Both the position numbers and the translations under genes were made by a program. Of a stretch of DNA of 29,565 nt, positions 22,950 to 29,565 are shown in pieces (positions within the stretch are counted from its first letter, which is position 1; each line of letters starts with the position of its first letter). Below the pieces are notes generated by a model, which saw nothing but the letters and a program-made list of their open reading frames with translations, made no database searches and was not told where the DNA came from. Source of the stretch: SIG510 sp045540975 (lineage in GTDB: Bacteria; Bacillota; Clostridia; Oscillospirales; JAAYXM01); the NCBI GenBank assembly GCA_045540975.1, contig JAZQIE010000035.1, positions 1-29,565 on the forward strand, written 5' to 3'.

Positions 22950-25244
22950 TTATTTGTTCTTTTCCAAATCCTTGTTGCGGATTTCAACGCGGCGTACCTT
23001 ACCGCTGATGGTCTTGGGCAGTTCATCCACAAAATCAACAATGCGCGGATACTTGTACGGCGCGGTGTGTGTCTTGACGTACTCCTGAATCTCTTTTTTG
23101 AGTTCATCGGTGCCAACCGTGTTCTTGGTGAGAACAATGGTTGCCTTAACAATCTGACCGCGTACTTCGTCGGGTACCGCGGTGATGGCGCATTCCAGAA
23201 CATACGGAAGCTCCATGATAACGCTTTCAATCTCAAACGGCCCGATGCGGTAGCCCGAGGACTTGATGACATCGTCGATACGTCCGACGTACCAGAGATA
23301 TCCGTCTTCGTCCATGGTCGCCTGGTCACCGGTGTGGTAATAGCCGTCATGCCAGACGTCTTTTGTCTTCTCCTCATCCAAGTAATAGCCGATGAAGAGA
23401 CCGCACGGCGCACCCTCTGCGGTACGGATGCAGATTTCACCGGTCTCACCGACCTTGCATTCGTTTCCGTCGGGGTCAAGCACACGGACATCGTAAAGCG
23501 GACTGGGCTTACCCATTGACCCGATCTTACAGGTCGAGCCCACAAAGTTTGCAATCGAAAGGGTGGTTTCGGTCTGACCGACGCCTTCCATGATGGTCAG
23601 TCCCGTTGCCTTCTTAAACTGATTGAACACCTCGGGGTTGAGTGCCTCGCCCGCGGTGGTCGCATATTCAATCGAGGAGAGGTCGTACTTGGAAAGGTCT
23701 TCCTTGATGAAGAAGCGGTACATGGTGGGCGGTGCGCAGAAGGTGGTGATGTTGTACTTCGCAAAGAGCGGCAAGATATCATCGGAATGGAAGCGGTCAA
23801 AGTCATAGGTGAAGACACCCGCTTCACACAGCCACTGTCCGTAAAGCTTGCCCCAAAGCGCCTTGCCCCAGCCGGTATCCGAGATGGTGAAGTGCAGACC
23901 GTTCGGGTTGACATTGTGCCAATGTTTTGCGGTCGGATAATGACCGAGCGCGTATTTGTAAGAATGGGTTGCGATGCGCGGATACCCGGTGGTGCCCGAG
24001 GTGAAGAGCATCAGCATCGGGTCGTTGCCGCACGGGGTCGCCGCGGTGCGCGGGAAGTGGGTGCTGAAACGCTCCATCTCAACGTTGAAGTCGTTCCAAC
24101 CCTCACGGCTTCCGCCGACCAATACCTTGACCATGTCGGGGAATTCCGCAGCAGCTTTTTCCGCCTCGGATGCAACATCGCCGTCTGCGGTACAAACAAT
24201 CGCCTTGACCTTTGCCGCTTTGTAGCGGTAGGTGAAGTCATGCTCAACCAACTGATTGGTCGCGGGGATTGCGATTGCGCCGATTTTGTGGAGTGCCAGC
24301 ATACAGAACCAGAACTGGAAGTGACGCTTTAAGACCAGCATGACCGTGTCACCCTTCTTGATGCCGAGGGATTCAAAGTAGTTTGCGGTCTTTGCCGAGT
24401 ATTTCTTCATATCCTCAAAGGTGAAGCGGCGGTCGGACTTGTCGTTTGCCACCCACATCATTGCGAGCTTATCCGGAGTCTTTTCCGCAATCGCATCCAC
24501 ACAGTCGAATGCAAAGTTAAAGGAATCGTCATTCTTGAAGGTGATGCCGTTAAAGACCCCGTTTTCATCGTAGGAAGACTCGACAAACTTGTCTGCAACC
24601 GTTTCCGTATCACACGCGGTGGATGCCTTCTTCACAACAAAGGTGTCATCCGCATATTCGTCGCTGAAATGTCCGTCCTTGGGGTTGAGCACAACCGCGT
24701 AAAAGTCGCAGCCACCCTCGCTTGCGGCAATCATGCCGTGCGGAATGGTACTGTTGTAGAAAATCGAGTCGCCTTCGCGGAGGACCTCCACATGGTTTCC
24801 CACCTGCACCTTCAGCGAGCCGCGAACAATCACGTCAAACTCCTGACCCTTGTGGGAACTCAGCTTGATGGGTGCATCCTGCTCCTCGGGCAGATACGGG
24901 AAGGTCACAAGGAACGGCTCAGCCAATTTGTCCTTGAACTTCGGCGCAAGGTTGTTATACACCTCGCCCTGCTTTTTGATGATTTTGAGTCCGTCACCGC
25001 TGCGGGTCACATCGAAAGAAGTGAGTGTGGTGCTGGTGCCGTCAAGCAGGTCAACAACCTCAACCCCGCACGCCTTTGCGCATTTGTAAATGAAGGTGAA
25101 GGTGAAGTCCGTGTCACCTTCTTCCAATACCAAATAGTCTTCGAGCGAAACACCGGTGAGTTTAGCAAGCTCCTCCGGGGAATAGCCCTTTGCTTCGCGC
25201 AGGTTCTTGATACGCCCTGCAACCTCTTTCAAATTGTAGTCCAT
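22950..25244 (-). CDS. XRE-cupin-acyl-CoA ligase fusion (AMP-binding)
   Basis: A 764-aa three-part protein. Residues 5-68 are an XRE helix-turn-helix (RIKNLREAKGYSPEELAKLT then GVSLEDYLVLEEG). Residues about 78-188 are a cupin sensor (SSHKGQEFDVIVRGSLKVQV, VLREGDSIFYNSTIPHG). Residues 230-764 are an acyl-CoA synthetase with TSGTTGYPR (415-423), GQTET (556-560), YHTGD (636-640), GRIDDVIKSSGYRIG (654-668) and the catalytic Lys749 in TISGK. HTH-cupin pairs are normally separate transcription factors, so here a sensor or DNA-binding unit is joined to an enzyme that makes acyl-AMP and then acyl-CoA from an unknown carboxylic acid. The ligase part looks like the medium-chain/aryl type. ATG follows ggag at good distance. 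A T-box leader precedes it. Confidence 0.93.
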   Translation of the reverse strand: MDYNLKEVAGRIKNLREAKGYSPEELAKLTGVSLEDYLVLEEGDTDFTFTFIYKCAKACGVEVVDLLDGTSTTLTSFDVTRSGDGLKIIKKQGEVYNNLAPKFKDKLAEPFLVTFPYLPEEQDAPIKLSSHKGQEFDVIVRGSLKVQVGNHVEVLREGDSIFYNSTIPHGMIAASEGGCDFYAVVLNPKDGHFSDEYADDTFVVKKASTACDTETVADKFVESSYDENGVFNGITFKNDDSFNFAFDCVDAIAEKTPDKLAMMWVANDKSDRRFTFEDMKKYSAKTANYFESLGIKKGDTVMLVLKRHFQFWFCMLALHKIGAIAIPATNQLVEHDFTYRYKAAKVKAIVCTADGDVASEAEKAAAEFPDMVKVLVGGSREGWNDFNVEMERFSTHFPRTAATPCGNDPMLMLFTSGTTGYPRIATHSYKYALGHYPTAKHWHNVNPNGLHFTISDTGWGKALWGKLYGQWLCEAGVFTYDFDRFHSDDILPLFAKYNITTFCAPPTMYRFFIKEDLSKYDLSSIEYATTAGEALNPEVFNQFKKATGLTIMEGVGQTETTLSIANFVGSTCKIGSMGKPSPLYDVRVLDPDGNECKVGETGEICIRTAEGAPCGLFIGYYLDEEKTKDVWHDGYYHTGDQATMDEDGYLWYVGRIDDVIKSSGYRIGPFEIESVIMELPYVLECAITAVPDEVRGQIVKATIVLTKNTVGTDELKKEIQEYVKTHTAPYKYPRIVDFVDELPKTISGKVRRVEIRNKDLEKNK

Positions 25245-25293
25245 CGTTTTTTGCTCCTTTCGTTTTCCGTTGGTGTATTTACGGAATTTGAAT

Positions 25294-25575
25294 AAAACAA
25301 AAAAACTCGCCTCAAATTTCTTTGAGACGAGTTATACAACCCGCGGTACCACTCAAATTGCGAAATGAAAAATTTCGCCACTTTCCGGACTCAAACAAGC
25401 CCTTTGCCTTTACGCAGCATTACGGAAGGAGTCTACTCGCATTTTGCTTTCGGTCCCCCAACTCGGAAGTGATAGGTCATTGGAACGATTCGTCGTTGGC
25501 TTGCAGCAACCGCCAACTCTCTAAAGACTCCGCGCCCCGACCGTCTTCGTCACAGTCGTTTTTTGTGATATTCAA
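25294..25575 (-). promoter_or_regulatory. T-box riboswitch leader
   Basis: On the minus strand the leader has the AGAGAG stem I motif followed by GTTGGCGG...GCCAAC (25522-25496 region), the specifier side CACTTCCGAGTTGGGGGACC, the T-box GTGGTACCGCGGG (25352-25340), and a 13-bp terminator stem with GAAA loop and seven Us (25333-25297). The specifier reading is ambiguous: UGG follows CCGAGU at 25460-25458, but UUG and GUU overlap it. The acceptor-binding bulge is UGGU, which pairs with a tRNA ending A73. T-boxes normally control aminoacyl-tRNA synthetase or amino acid genes; here the next gene is an acyl-CoA ligase. Confidence 0.93.
25297..25333 (-). terminator. T-box regulated terminator
   Basis: Stem AACTCGTCTCAAA / TTTGAGGCGAGTT (25333-25321 with 25316-25304) with GAAA loop and a run of seven Us. 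It competes with the antiterminator formed by the T-box sequence. Confidence 0.92.
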
Positions 25576-25586
25576 ATTTGTAATGT

Positions 25587-25615
25587 ATTATACGCTTCCA
25601 AAATCCGAATGTCAA
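25587..25615 (-). promoter_or_regulatory. Promoter of the T-box/ligase unit
   Basis: Perfect TTGACA (25615-25610), 17 bases, perfect TATAAT (25592-25587) on the minus strand, placing the start of the leader near 25580. Confidence 0.92.
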
Positions 25616-25691
25616 TAGTTTTTTTGAAAAAAATGAATCCCCGGCAAAGCAAATCGTATTTTCAAAGCTGAAAATCGAGGAAACTGGGGGG

Positions 25692-26975
25692 TTACCTTTT
25701 TCCCGGGACAAATCTCGGGTTATATATTTTCTTTTGAGAGTTCATTTGATACTCGCTCACAAAACGTATATCTTCTCGCCAACGTTCGCAAGCGTCCGCA
25801 AAATTCTCTCTGTTTTCTCTGAATTTGAGAAATCCACTGATGATTTCGATAATTTCATACTTTAGTGCTTTTCCACTTTCGAGGACATATGTCAATACGG
25901 CTTGCCGATGTGAACGAGGAATTCCTTTTGCAACCGAATAACCACACCTGCTGAGGACAGTATCCGGGTTAAATCCATATATTGAATATTGGTTTGATAG
26001 GTTTTTTTCGTATGGAGTTAATTCGACTAATAATCCCCCATATCTTTTTTGATACATCTTCAAGATAACTGCGCTTATAAAGTATTGCCCACAGCCTTTG
26101 CAAAACATTACGTTTATATCAACCGTTTGTCCGTCGAGTGTATTTACAACTGCGGTTTTGTTTGACATTGTGTTTTGTCCGTATTTCTTTTCACACTTTG
26201 AACAATGGCATTTTTGCGGATAGACTTGAACAATAACACCTTTTTCGGAAATGTTTTCTTTTTCGCTTTTTTCAAACGGTAAAGGTTCTGTAGAAACACG
26301 TTCGTCAACGGGAGTGGGGTTAGGAGGTTGGTTTAACTTAGTGGTTGAAAGAGCAGGCTTGCGCTGGGTTGGGCGCGGATTGTTTTGTAAAGTTTTTATT
26401 CTTTGCAGAAGCTCGTCCCTTTTTTTCATTGTCAAGTAAACTGAATTACAGCGTAGACAACACGATGAATGAGCTTTTACCCTCACCCCGTATTTTTCAA
26501 AAACAACGCGCTTCACATCAATTAACTCTTCTCCGTCGAATACACACTCTTTTGGAAGATTTTTGGCAAAATAAACACGAGTTGCATGGAAACGGTCATA
26601 ATCATCGTTTAAAATGCGCTCCTTCATCTTTTCAATTTCAATATCTCGCGCCTTTTTTTGAGTCATTTTTTGGGGTTTGCTCTTTGCTGGTTTCTTTTTG
26701 GAAACCGATTTTTTAGATGGCTGCGTTTTTTTCGGTATTTCTTCTTGTACCACGTTTTTAGAGGGAGGATATGCGGAATGGAGTATATCGCTGTATTGAT
26801 ATACTTGCCCTTCAATCTCAAATCGAGTACAGTTTGAGAACGGTGCTTGGTTTATATATTTGTGGGAACACTTGTGACAGATACCTGTGACCACAGCATA
26901 TGTATTCCCGAAAACAGAGATAGTTTCCTCTGTTATTCGCAGAGGAATTTTATGTCGTGGACAAATTAAATCCAT
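25692..26975 (-). CDS. Zinc-ribbon-rich protein of unknown function
   Basis: A 427-aa soluble protein. Cysteine pairs suggest several metal knuckles: CPRH near residue 5 with CHKC at 33-36, CCLRC near 172, CHCSKC near 253 and CKGC near 293. Between them lie two low-complexity stretches: a Lys-rich one (KKTQPSKKSVSKKKPAKSKP) near 80-110 and a Pro-rich one near 200-240. The C-terminal 100 residues (LSRCGYSVAKGIPRSHRQAV, then EIIEIISGFLKFRENR and WREDIRFVSEYQM) look like a domain recurring in Firmicutes proteins of unknown role; this is from memory. ATG 26975 is preferred to GTG 26984 because GAGGTG precedes it by 6 bases. The gene is AT-rich. It begins 32 bases after the alpha-CTD-like gene and is likely in that operon. 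RNA or DNA binding is plausible but unproven. Confidence 0.7.
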   Translation of the reverse strand: MDLICPRHKIPLRITEETISVFGNTYAVVTGICHKCSHKYINQAPFSNCTRFEIEGQVYQYSDILHSAYPPSKNVVQEEIPKKTQPSKKSVSKKKPAKSKPQKMTQKKARDIEIEKMKERILNDDYDRFHATRVYFAKNLPKECVFDGEELIDVKRVVFEKYGVRVKAHSSCCLRCNSVYLTMKKRDELLQRIKTLQNNPRPTQRKPALSTTKLNQPPNPTPVDERVSTEPLPFEKSEKENISEKGVIVQVYPQKCHCSKCEKKYGQNTMSNKTAVVNTLDGQTVDINVMFCKGCGQYFISAVILKMYQKRYGGLLVELTPYEKNLSNQYSIYGFNPDTVLSRCGYSVAKGIPRSHRQAVLTYVLESGKALKYEIIEIISGFLKFRENRENFADACERWREDIRFVSEYQMNSQKKIYNPRFVPGKR

Positions 26976-27007
26976 AGAATGCACCTCATTTTTTGCTTGA
27001 CGGACTA

Positions 27008-27382
27008 TTAACTAATTCCATTCTCGTTCAATAAATCAAGGAAAAACTCGGTTTTCTTGGCATCATTCAGCCTTTCATAGCCGAAAAGCAGCACTTTCGT
27101 CTGAATCTCGCTGTAGCTTTTATCCCCCAAATTCCGAATTTTTTTCACCTCGCCGATGTTCAACCGCGCAATCAAATCCCCAACGGCTTTAATCTCCGCC
27201 CTCCGCAGCGCGTTGTAGCTTCGGACAGACAGCGCCAACTCCTCAATCGGGGTATCACACGCAGCCTTTGAAAATCCGACACTCACCGCAATATTTCCTC
27301 CGAACACCCGATGCAGGGTCTCAACCAGACCAACCTCGCGCTCGGCTTTTCTCAGGGCTTTTGCAACTTCTGTTTGATTCAT
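27008..27382 (-). CDS. Stand-alone RNA polymerase alpha-CTD-like protein
   Basis: A 124-aa protein. Residues about 45-105 match the C-terminal domain of RNA polymerase alpha: PIEELALSVRSYNALRRAEI followed by KAVGDLIARLN and KIRNLGDKSYSEIQTKV. The residues used by E. coli alpha-CTD to bind UP-element DNA are kept (Arg54 and Asn57 for R265/N268; Asn84, Gly86, Lys88, Ser89, Glu92 for N294/G296/K298/S299/E302). No alpha-NTD is present, so it cannot assemble into polymerase in the normal way. The first 40 residues are a separate helical segment. ATG 27382 follows GAGGTG; the upstream TTG is inside the RBS. It starts 15 bases after the Lrp/AsnC stop, so the two share an operon. It may bind promoters or regulators; role inferred. 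Confidence 0.85.
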   Translation of the reverse strand: MNQTEVAKALRKAEREVGLVETLHRVFGGNIAVSVGFSKAACDTPIEELALSVRSYNALRRAEIKAVGDLIARLNIGEVKKIRNLGDKSYSEIQTKVLLFGYERLNDAKKTEFFLDLLNENGIS

Positions 27383-27397
27383 AGCACACCTCAAATT

Positions 27398-27853
27398 TTA
27401 TTCGGGGAGGATGTCGCCCTTGATTACATCGAGTACCGAGTGTGCGGAAATGGAGAGCACTCCGGGAAGCGTCTTGTATGTGTGATTGACGAATGTCCGC
27501 ATGGTGGGAACGTCGCTTGCAACACAAATCGCAAGCAAATGGCAGTTTCCCGTGGTCTGTACCAAGCTGACAACCTCATCCGCCTTACACAAAAACTCCT
27601 TCGCCCCGTCAAAACACTCGGGCTTTGTTTCGATGTTGACCACAAACGTCATCATCTCCGGGATTGTCTGAGAATCAATGATGGCACGGTATCCGCGAAT
27701 CACTCCGCACTCTTGCAGCGCGGACACACGGTTTTTCACCGCGGTGCGAGACAGCCCGATTCTTGCGCCGATGTCCGAATAAGACATCCGTGCATCCTTG
27801 CGCAGCAGAGCCAAAATCTCGCGGTCTTTTGCATCCAATCCGTGAAACTGCAT
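27398..27853 (-). CDS. Lrp/AsnC family transcriptional regulator
   Basis: A 151-aa regulator. The N-terminal HTH is LDAKDREILALLRKDARMSY followed by SDIGARIGLSRTAVKNRVSALQ; the C-terminal half (about 65-150) is the RAM-type ligand domain, with TFVVNIETKPECFDGAKEFL and VVSLVQTTGNCHLL. Lrp/AsnC proteins sense amino acids or related small molecules and form DNA-wrapping oligomers. The open frame reaches back to 28009, but that part overlaps the promoter; GGAGG (27865-27861) sits 4 and 7 bases before ATG 27856 and 27853, either of which could be used. It heads a likely operon with the alpha-CTD-like protein, an unusual partner for an Lrp regulator. Confidence 0.92.
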   Translation of the reverse strand: MQFHGLDAKDREILALLRKDARMSYSDIGARIGLSRTAVKNRVSALQECGVIRGYRAIIDSQTIPEMMTFVVNIETKPECFDGAKEFLCKADEVVSLVQTTGNCHLLAICVASDVPTMRTFVNHTYKTLPGVLSISAHSVLDVIKGDILPE

Positions 27854-27907
27854 CATTTCTCCTCCGTTATCCGCAAATTCGGTGCGCACCCGTTTGCTTC
27901 TTGTGAC

Positions 27908-27936
27908 ATTATACCGCGTATTCACGGTCTTTTCAA
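27908..27936 (-). promoter_or_regulatory. Promoter of the Lrp/alpha-CTD operon
   Basis: Minus-strand TTGAAA (27936-27931), 17 bases, perfect TATAAT (27913-27908), 50 bases before the start codon. Confidence 0.85.
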
Positions 27937-27993
27937 GTGCGCGACGCTCGAAACGAAAGCGGAGGCTTGCGTTTCGCAAGCGGTGTGCAAAAA

Positions 27994-28800
27994 TTATTCC
28001 GTTTTGCAATCCGTCATGAATTTGCGCGCAAATTCCTCCGCAATGTCAAAGAGATACTCATCCAAATACGAGAGTGCGGTCCCTTTCATTTCGGGGTCAA
28101 CCCCGTAGTAGGCTTCCGCAATCGCGCCCGTAATTGCGGCAATCGTGTCGCTGTCGCCGCCGATGGAAATCGCATTCCGAATCGCATCCTCAAATCCGAC
28201 CGATTCAAAAAATGCCTCAATCGCTTGCGGCACAGAGCCTTGACAAACCACAACAAATTCATAATCGGGGCGAATCTCGTCCAAGGTAAAATCAATGGTG
28301 TAATACCGTGCGACATAGTCCCGGATTTCGTCCATACTGTGACCGCAGCGCGCGAGATAAATCGCGCCCGCCGTTGCAACCGCGCCCTTGATTCCTTCGG
28401 GATGGTTGTGGGTCACCTCCGCGGTCGCCTTTGCAAGCGCCTCGCATTCCGCAAGCGAGCGCGCCGCCCAAGCCACGGGGGATACGCGCATCGCAGAGCC
28501 GTTTCCACAGCTGTTGTACGGGCTTTTCAACCCGAGCATAATCCATTTGAAGAACTTTCCGCCGTAACCGCAGTCGGGATAACGCCGTCCCACCTTGTGC
28601 ATCACCCGAATGAGATGCGCCTTGAAGCCTTCAAGGTCATCGAGATTTTCGCAGGTGGAAAGCGCCTTTGCAACCGCAAGGGTCATCACCGAATCGTCTG
28701 TAAAATCACAGTCGAGGACAAACAATTCAAATTCCTTTGATTTTACGTTGTCAAACTCAAAGCGCGAGCCGACAATATCGCCAATCAATGCTCCAAACAT
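27994..28800 (-). CDS. ADP-ribosylglycohydrolase family protein
   Basis: A 268-aa enzyme of the ARH/DraG family. The N-terminus MFGALIGDIVGSRFEF is the family start; FTDDSVMT (33-40) supplies metal ligands, SCGNGSAMRVSPVAW and THNHPEGIKGA are the usual middle motifs, and IGGDSDTIAAITGAIAEAYYG (from about 213) gives the second metal-binding Asp pair. Relatives remove ADP-ribose from proteins or small molecules using Mg2+. No ADP-ribosyltransferase is seen in the window, so the target is unknown. The open frame extends upstream of 28800, but ATG 28800 follows aggaggg, starts the conserved domain, and lies just below a clear promoter. It is divergent from the HAD gene. Confidence 0.93.
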   Translation of the reverse strand: MFGALIGDIVGSRFEFDNVKSKEFELFVLDCDFTDDSVMTLAVAKALSTCENLDDLEGFKAHLIRVMHKVGRRYPDCGYGGKFFKWIMLGLKSPYNSCGNGSAMRVSPVAWAARSLAECEALAKATAEVTHNHPEGIKGAVATAGAIYLARCGHSMDEIRDYVARYYTIDFTLDEIRPDYEFVVVCQGSVPQAIEAFFESVGFEDAIRNAISIGGDSDTIAAITGAIAEAYYGVDPEMKGTALSYLDEYLFDIAEEFARKFMTDCKTE

Positions 28801-28819
28801 AAAAATCCCTCCTGCCCCT

Positions 28820-28848
28820 ATTATACACCAAAGAACAAGCCTTGTCGA
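28820..28848 (-). promoter_or_regulatory. Promoter of the ADP-ribosylglycohydrolase gene
   Basis: Minus-strand TCGACA (28848-28843), 17 bases, perfect TATAAT (28825-28820). Its -35 overlaps that of the divergent HAD promoter by five bases. Confidence 0.8.
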
Positions 28849-28870
28849 ATCGTGGAAAATGGAGTATAAT
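28842..28870 (+). promoter_or_regulatory. Promoter of the HAD phosphatase gene
   Basis: TTGTCG (28842-28847), 17 bases, perfect TATAAT (28865-28870). Confidence 0.8.
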
Positions 28871-28888
28871 GGAGGTGGAGGTGAGCGT

Positions 28889-29565
28889 ATGGCAAAACCG
28901 AGAAAGCCCATCATCGCAATCATGTACGATTTTGATAAAACCCTATCCACCAAAGATATGCAGGAGTTTGGCTTCATCCCGAATTTGGGCATCAGCTCCG
29001 AGCAGTTTTGGGAGGAGGTCAATACCTTAGAGCAGCGCGAGAATATGGACCCGGTCCTCTCGTATATGCGGCAGATGCTGAAAAAAGCGAAGGAGAAGGG
29101 CGTCCCCGTCACGCGTGACACCTTTGTCGCGCTGGGAGAAGCCATCGAATACTTCCCGGGCGTGGAGGAGTGGTTTGACCGTATCGATGCCTACGGCAAA
29201 GAAAACGGGGTCGTCATCGAGCACTATGTCATTTCCTCGGGCATCAAGGAAATCATCGAAGGCTCATCGATTGAACGCTACTTCAAGAAAATCTACGCCT
29301 GCGAATTCCTCTATGATGAGAATAACGTCGCGGTCTGGCCCAAACTTGCGGTGAACTACACCAACAAAACCCAGTTCCTCTTCCGTATCAATAAGGGCGT
29401 GCTGGATGTGTGGGACGATGAAACCCTCAATACCTATGTCCCGGAAGAAGACCGCCGCATCCCGTTCCGCAACATGATTTACATCGGTGACGGACTCACC
29501 GATGTCCCGTGTATGAAACTGGTCAAAAGCAACAAGGGTCAATCCATCGCGGTCTTCCGCAAACG
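28889..29565 (+). CDS. HAD-family phosphatase (3' end outside window)
   Basis: The frame runs from ATG 28889, behind the RBS ggaggtggaggtgag, to the end of the window without a stop, so only the first 225 residues are seen. Motif I is MYDFDKTLS (nucleophile Asp14, acid-base Asp16), motif II is the Ser of EHYVISSGIKEIIEG, and motif IV is IYIGDGLTDVPCM near residue 197-209, as in phosphoserine-phosphatase-like HAD proteins. A cap region between motifs I and II (residues 20-100) is helical. Such enzymes hydrolyse small phosphorylated metabolites in the cytosol; the substrate cannot be read from the sequence. It is divergent from the ADP-ribosylglycohydrolase gene. Confidence 0.92.
   Translation, partial: MAKPRKPIIAIMYDFDKTLSTKDMQEFGFIPNLGISSEQFWEEVNTLEQRENMDPVLSYMRQMLKKAKEKGVPVTRDTFVALGEAIEYFPGVEEWFDRIDAYGKENGVVIEHYVISSGIKEIIEGSSIERYFKKIYACEFLYDENNVAVWPKLAVNYTNKTQFLFRINKGVLDVWDDETLNTYVPEEDRRIPFRNMIYIGDGLTDVPCMKLVKSNKGQSIAVFRK

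Noticed and set aside
25616..25691. A small RNA or terminator between the zinc-ribbon gene and the T-box promoter
   Set aside because: Only a short 6-bp hairpin around ttttcaaagctgaaaa is seen, without a convincing T run or promoter.

Overview
The window reads as a chromosomal segment of an anaerobic gut-type Clostridia (Firmicutes), most likely near Oscillospiraceae or an uncultured relative. The reasons are Gram-positive style promoters and ribosome binding sites, a T-box leader, a Firmicutes-type LexA box, secreted Big/BspA/InlB-type surface proteins, and carbohydrate-related DUF4091, heparinase and CBM9-like proteins. This is inference from gene content; there is no rRNA or other species marker. 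No tRNA, insertion sequence, phage gene or CRISPR array was found.

Layout. 1-5128 (+): the end of a DUF4091 glycosidase-like gene, then a tight run of DUF1015 protein, a TIM-barrel-like protein of unknown function, the magnesium channel MgtE and a small lipoprotein, closed by a terminator. 5176-11972 (+): a very large secreted protein (2228 aa) with Ig-like repeats, a heparinase II/III-type lyase region and a C-terminal module of unknown role. 11971-15996: an accessory-looking cassette with a minus-strand XRE repressor, a divergent AT-rich SIR2-like gene, a BspA-type leucine-rich-repeat surface protein with the same C-terminal module, and a 34-aa peptide gene. The cassette lies between two terminators that share an identical 28-bp stretch. 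16016-17248 (+): a Y-family DNA polymerase under a strong promoter with a LexA-type box. 17245-19316 (+): a CBM9-like protein and a DegT-family aminotransferase with its own strong promoter. 19323-21435 (+): an AT-rich 583-aa protein of unknown function and a micro-operon of two tiny proteins; both units start from the same 19-bp promoter-proximal element.

21442-25615 (-): a T-box leader in front of an unusual XRE-cupin-acyl-CoA ligase fusion, followed by a protein with two ACT domains joined to a metallo-beta-lactamase fold. Both ends of this unit point to amino-acid sensing. 25692-27936 (-): a likely three-gene operon of an Lrp/AsnC regulator, a stand-alone RNA polymerase alpha-CTD-like protein and a zinc-ribbon protein of unknown function. 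27994-29565: an ADP-ribosylglycohydrolase (-) and a truncated HAD phosphatase (+) with divergent promoters whose -35 boxes overlap.

The parts most worth following up are the T-box/ligase/ACT-MBL unit, the shared C-terminal module with its nearby peptide, the paired promoters of the 583-aa gene and the micro-operon, the orphan alpha-CTD operon, and the XRE/SIR2 cassette. The only stretch over 300 bases without a protein gene is 25245-25691, which holds the T-box leader and its promoter.
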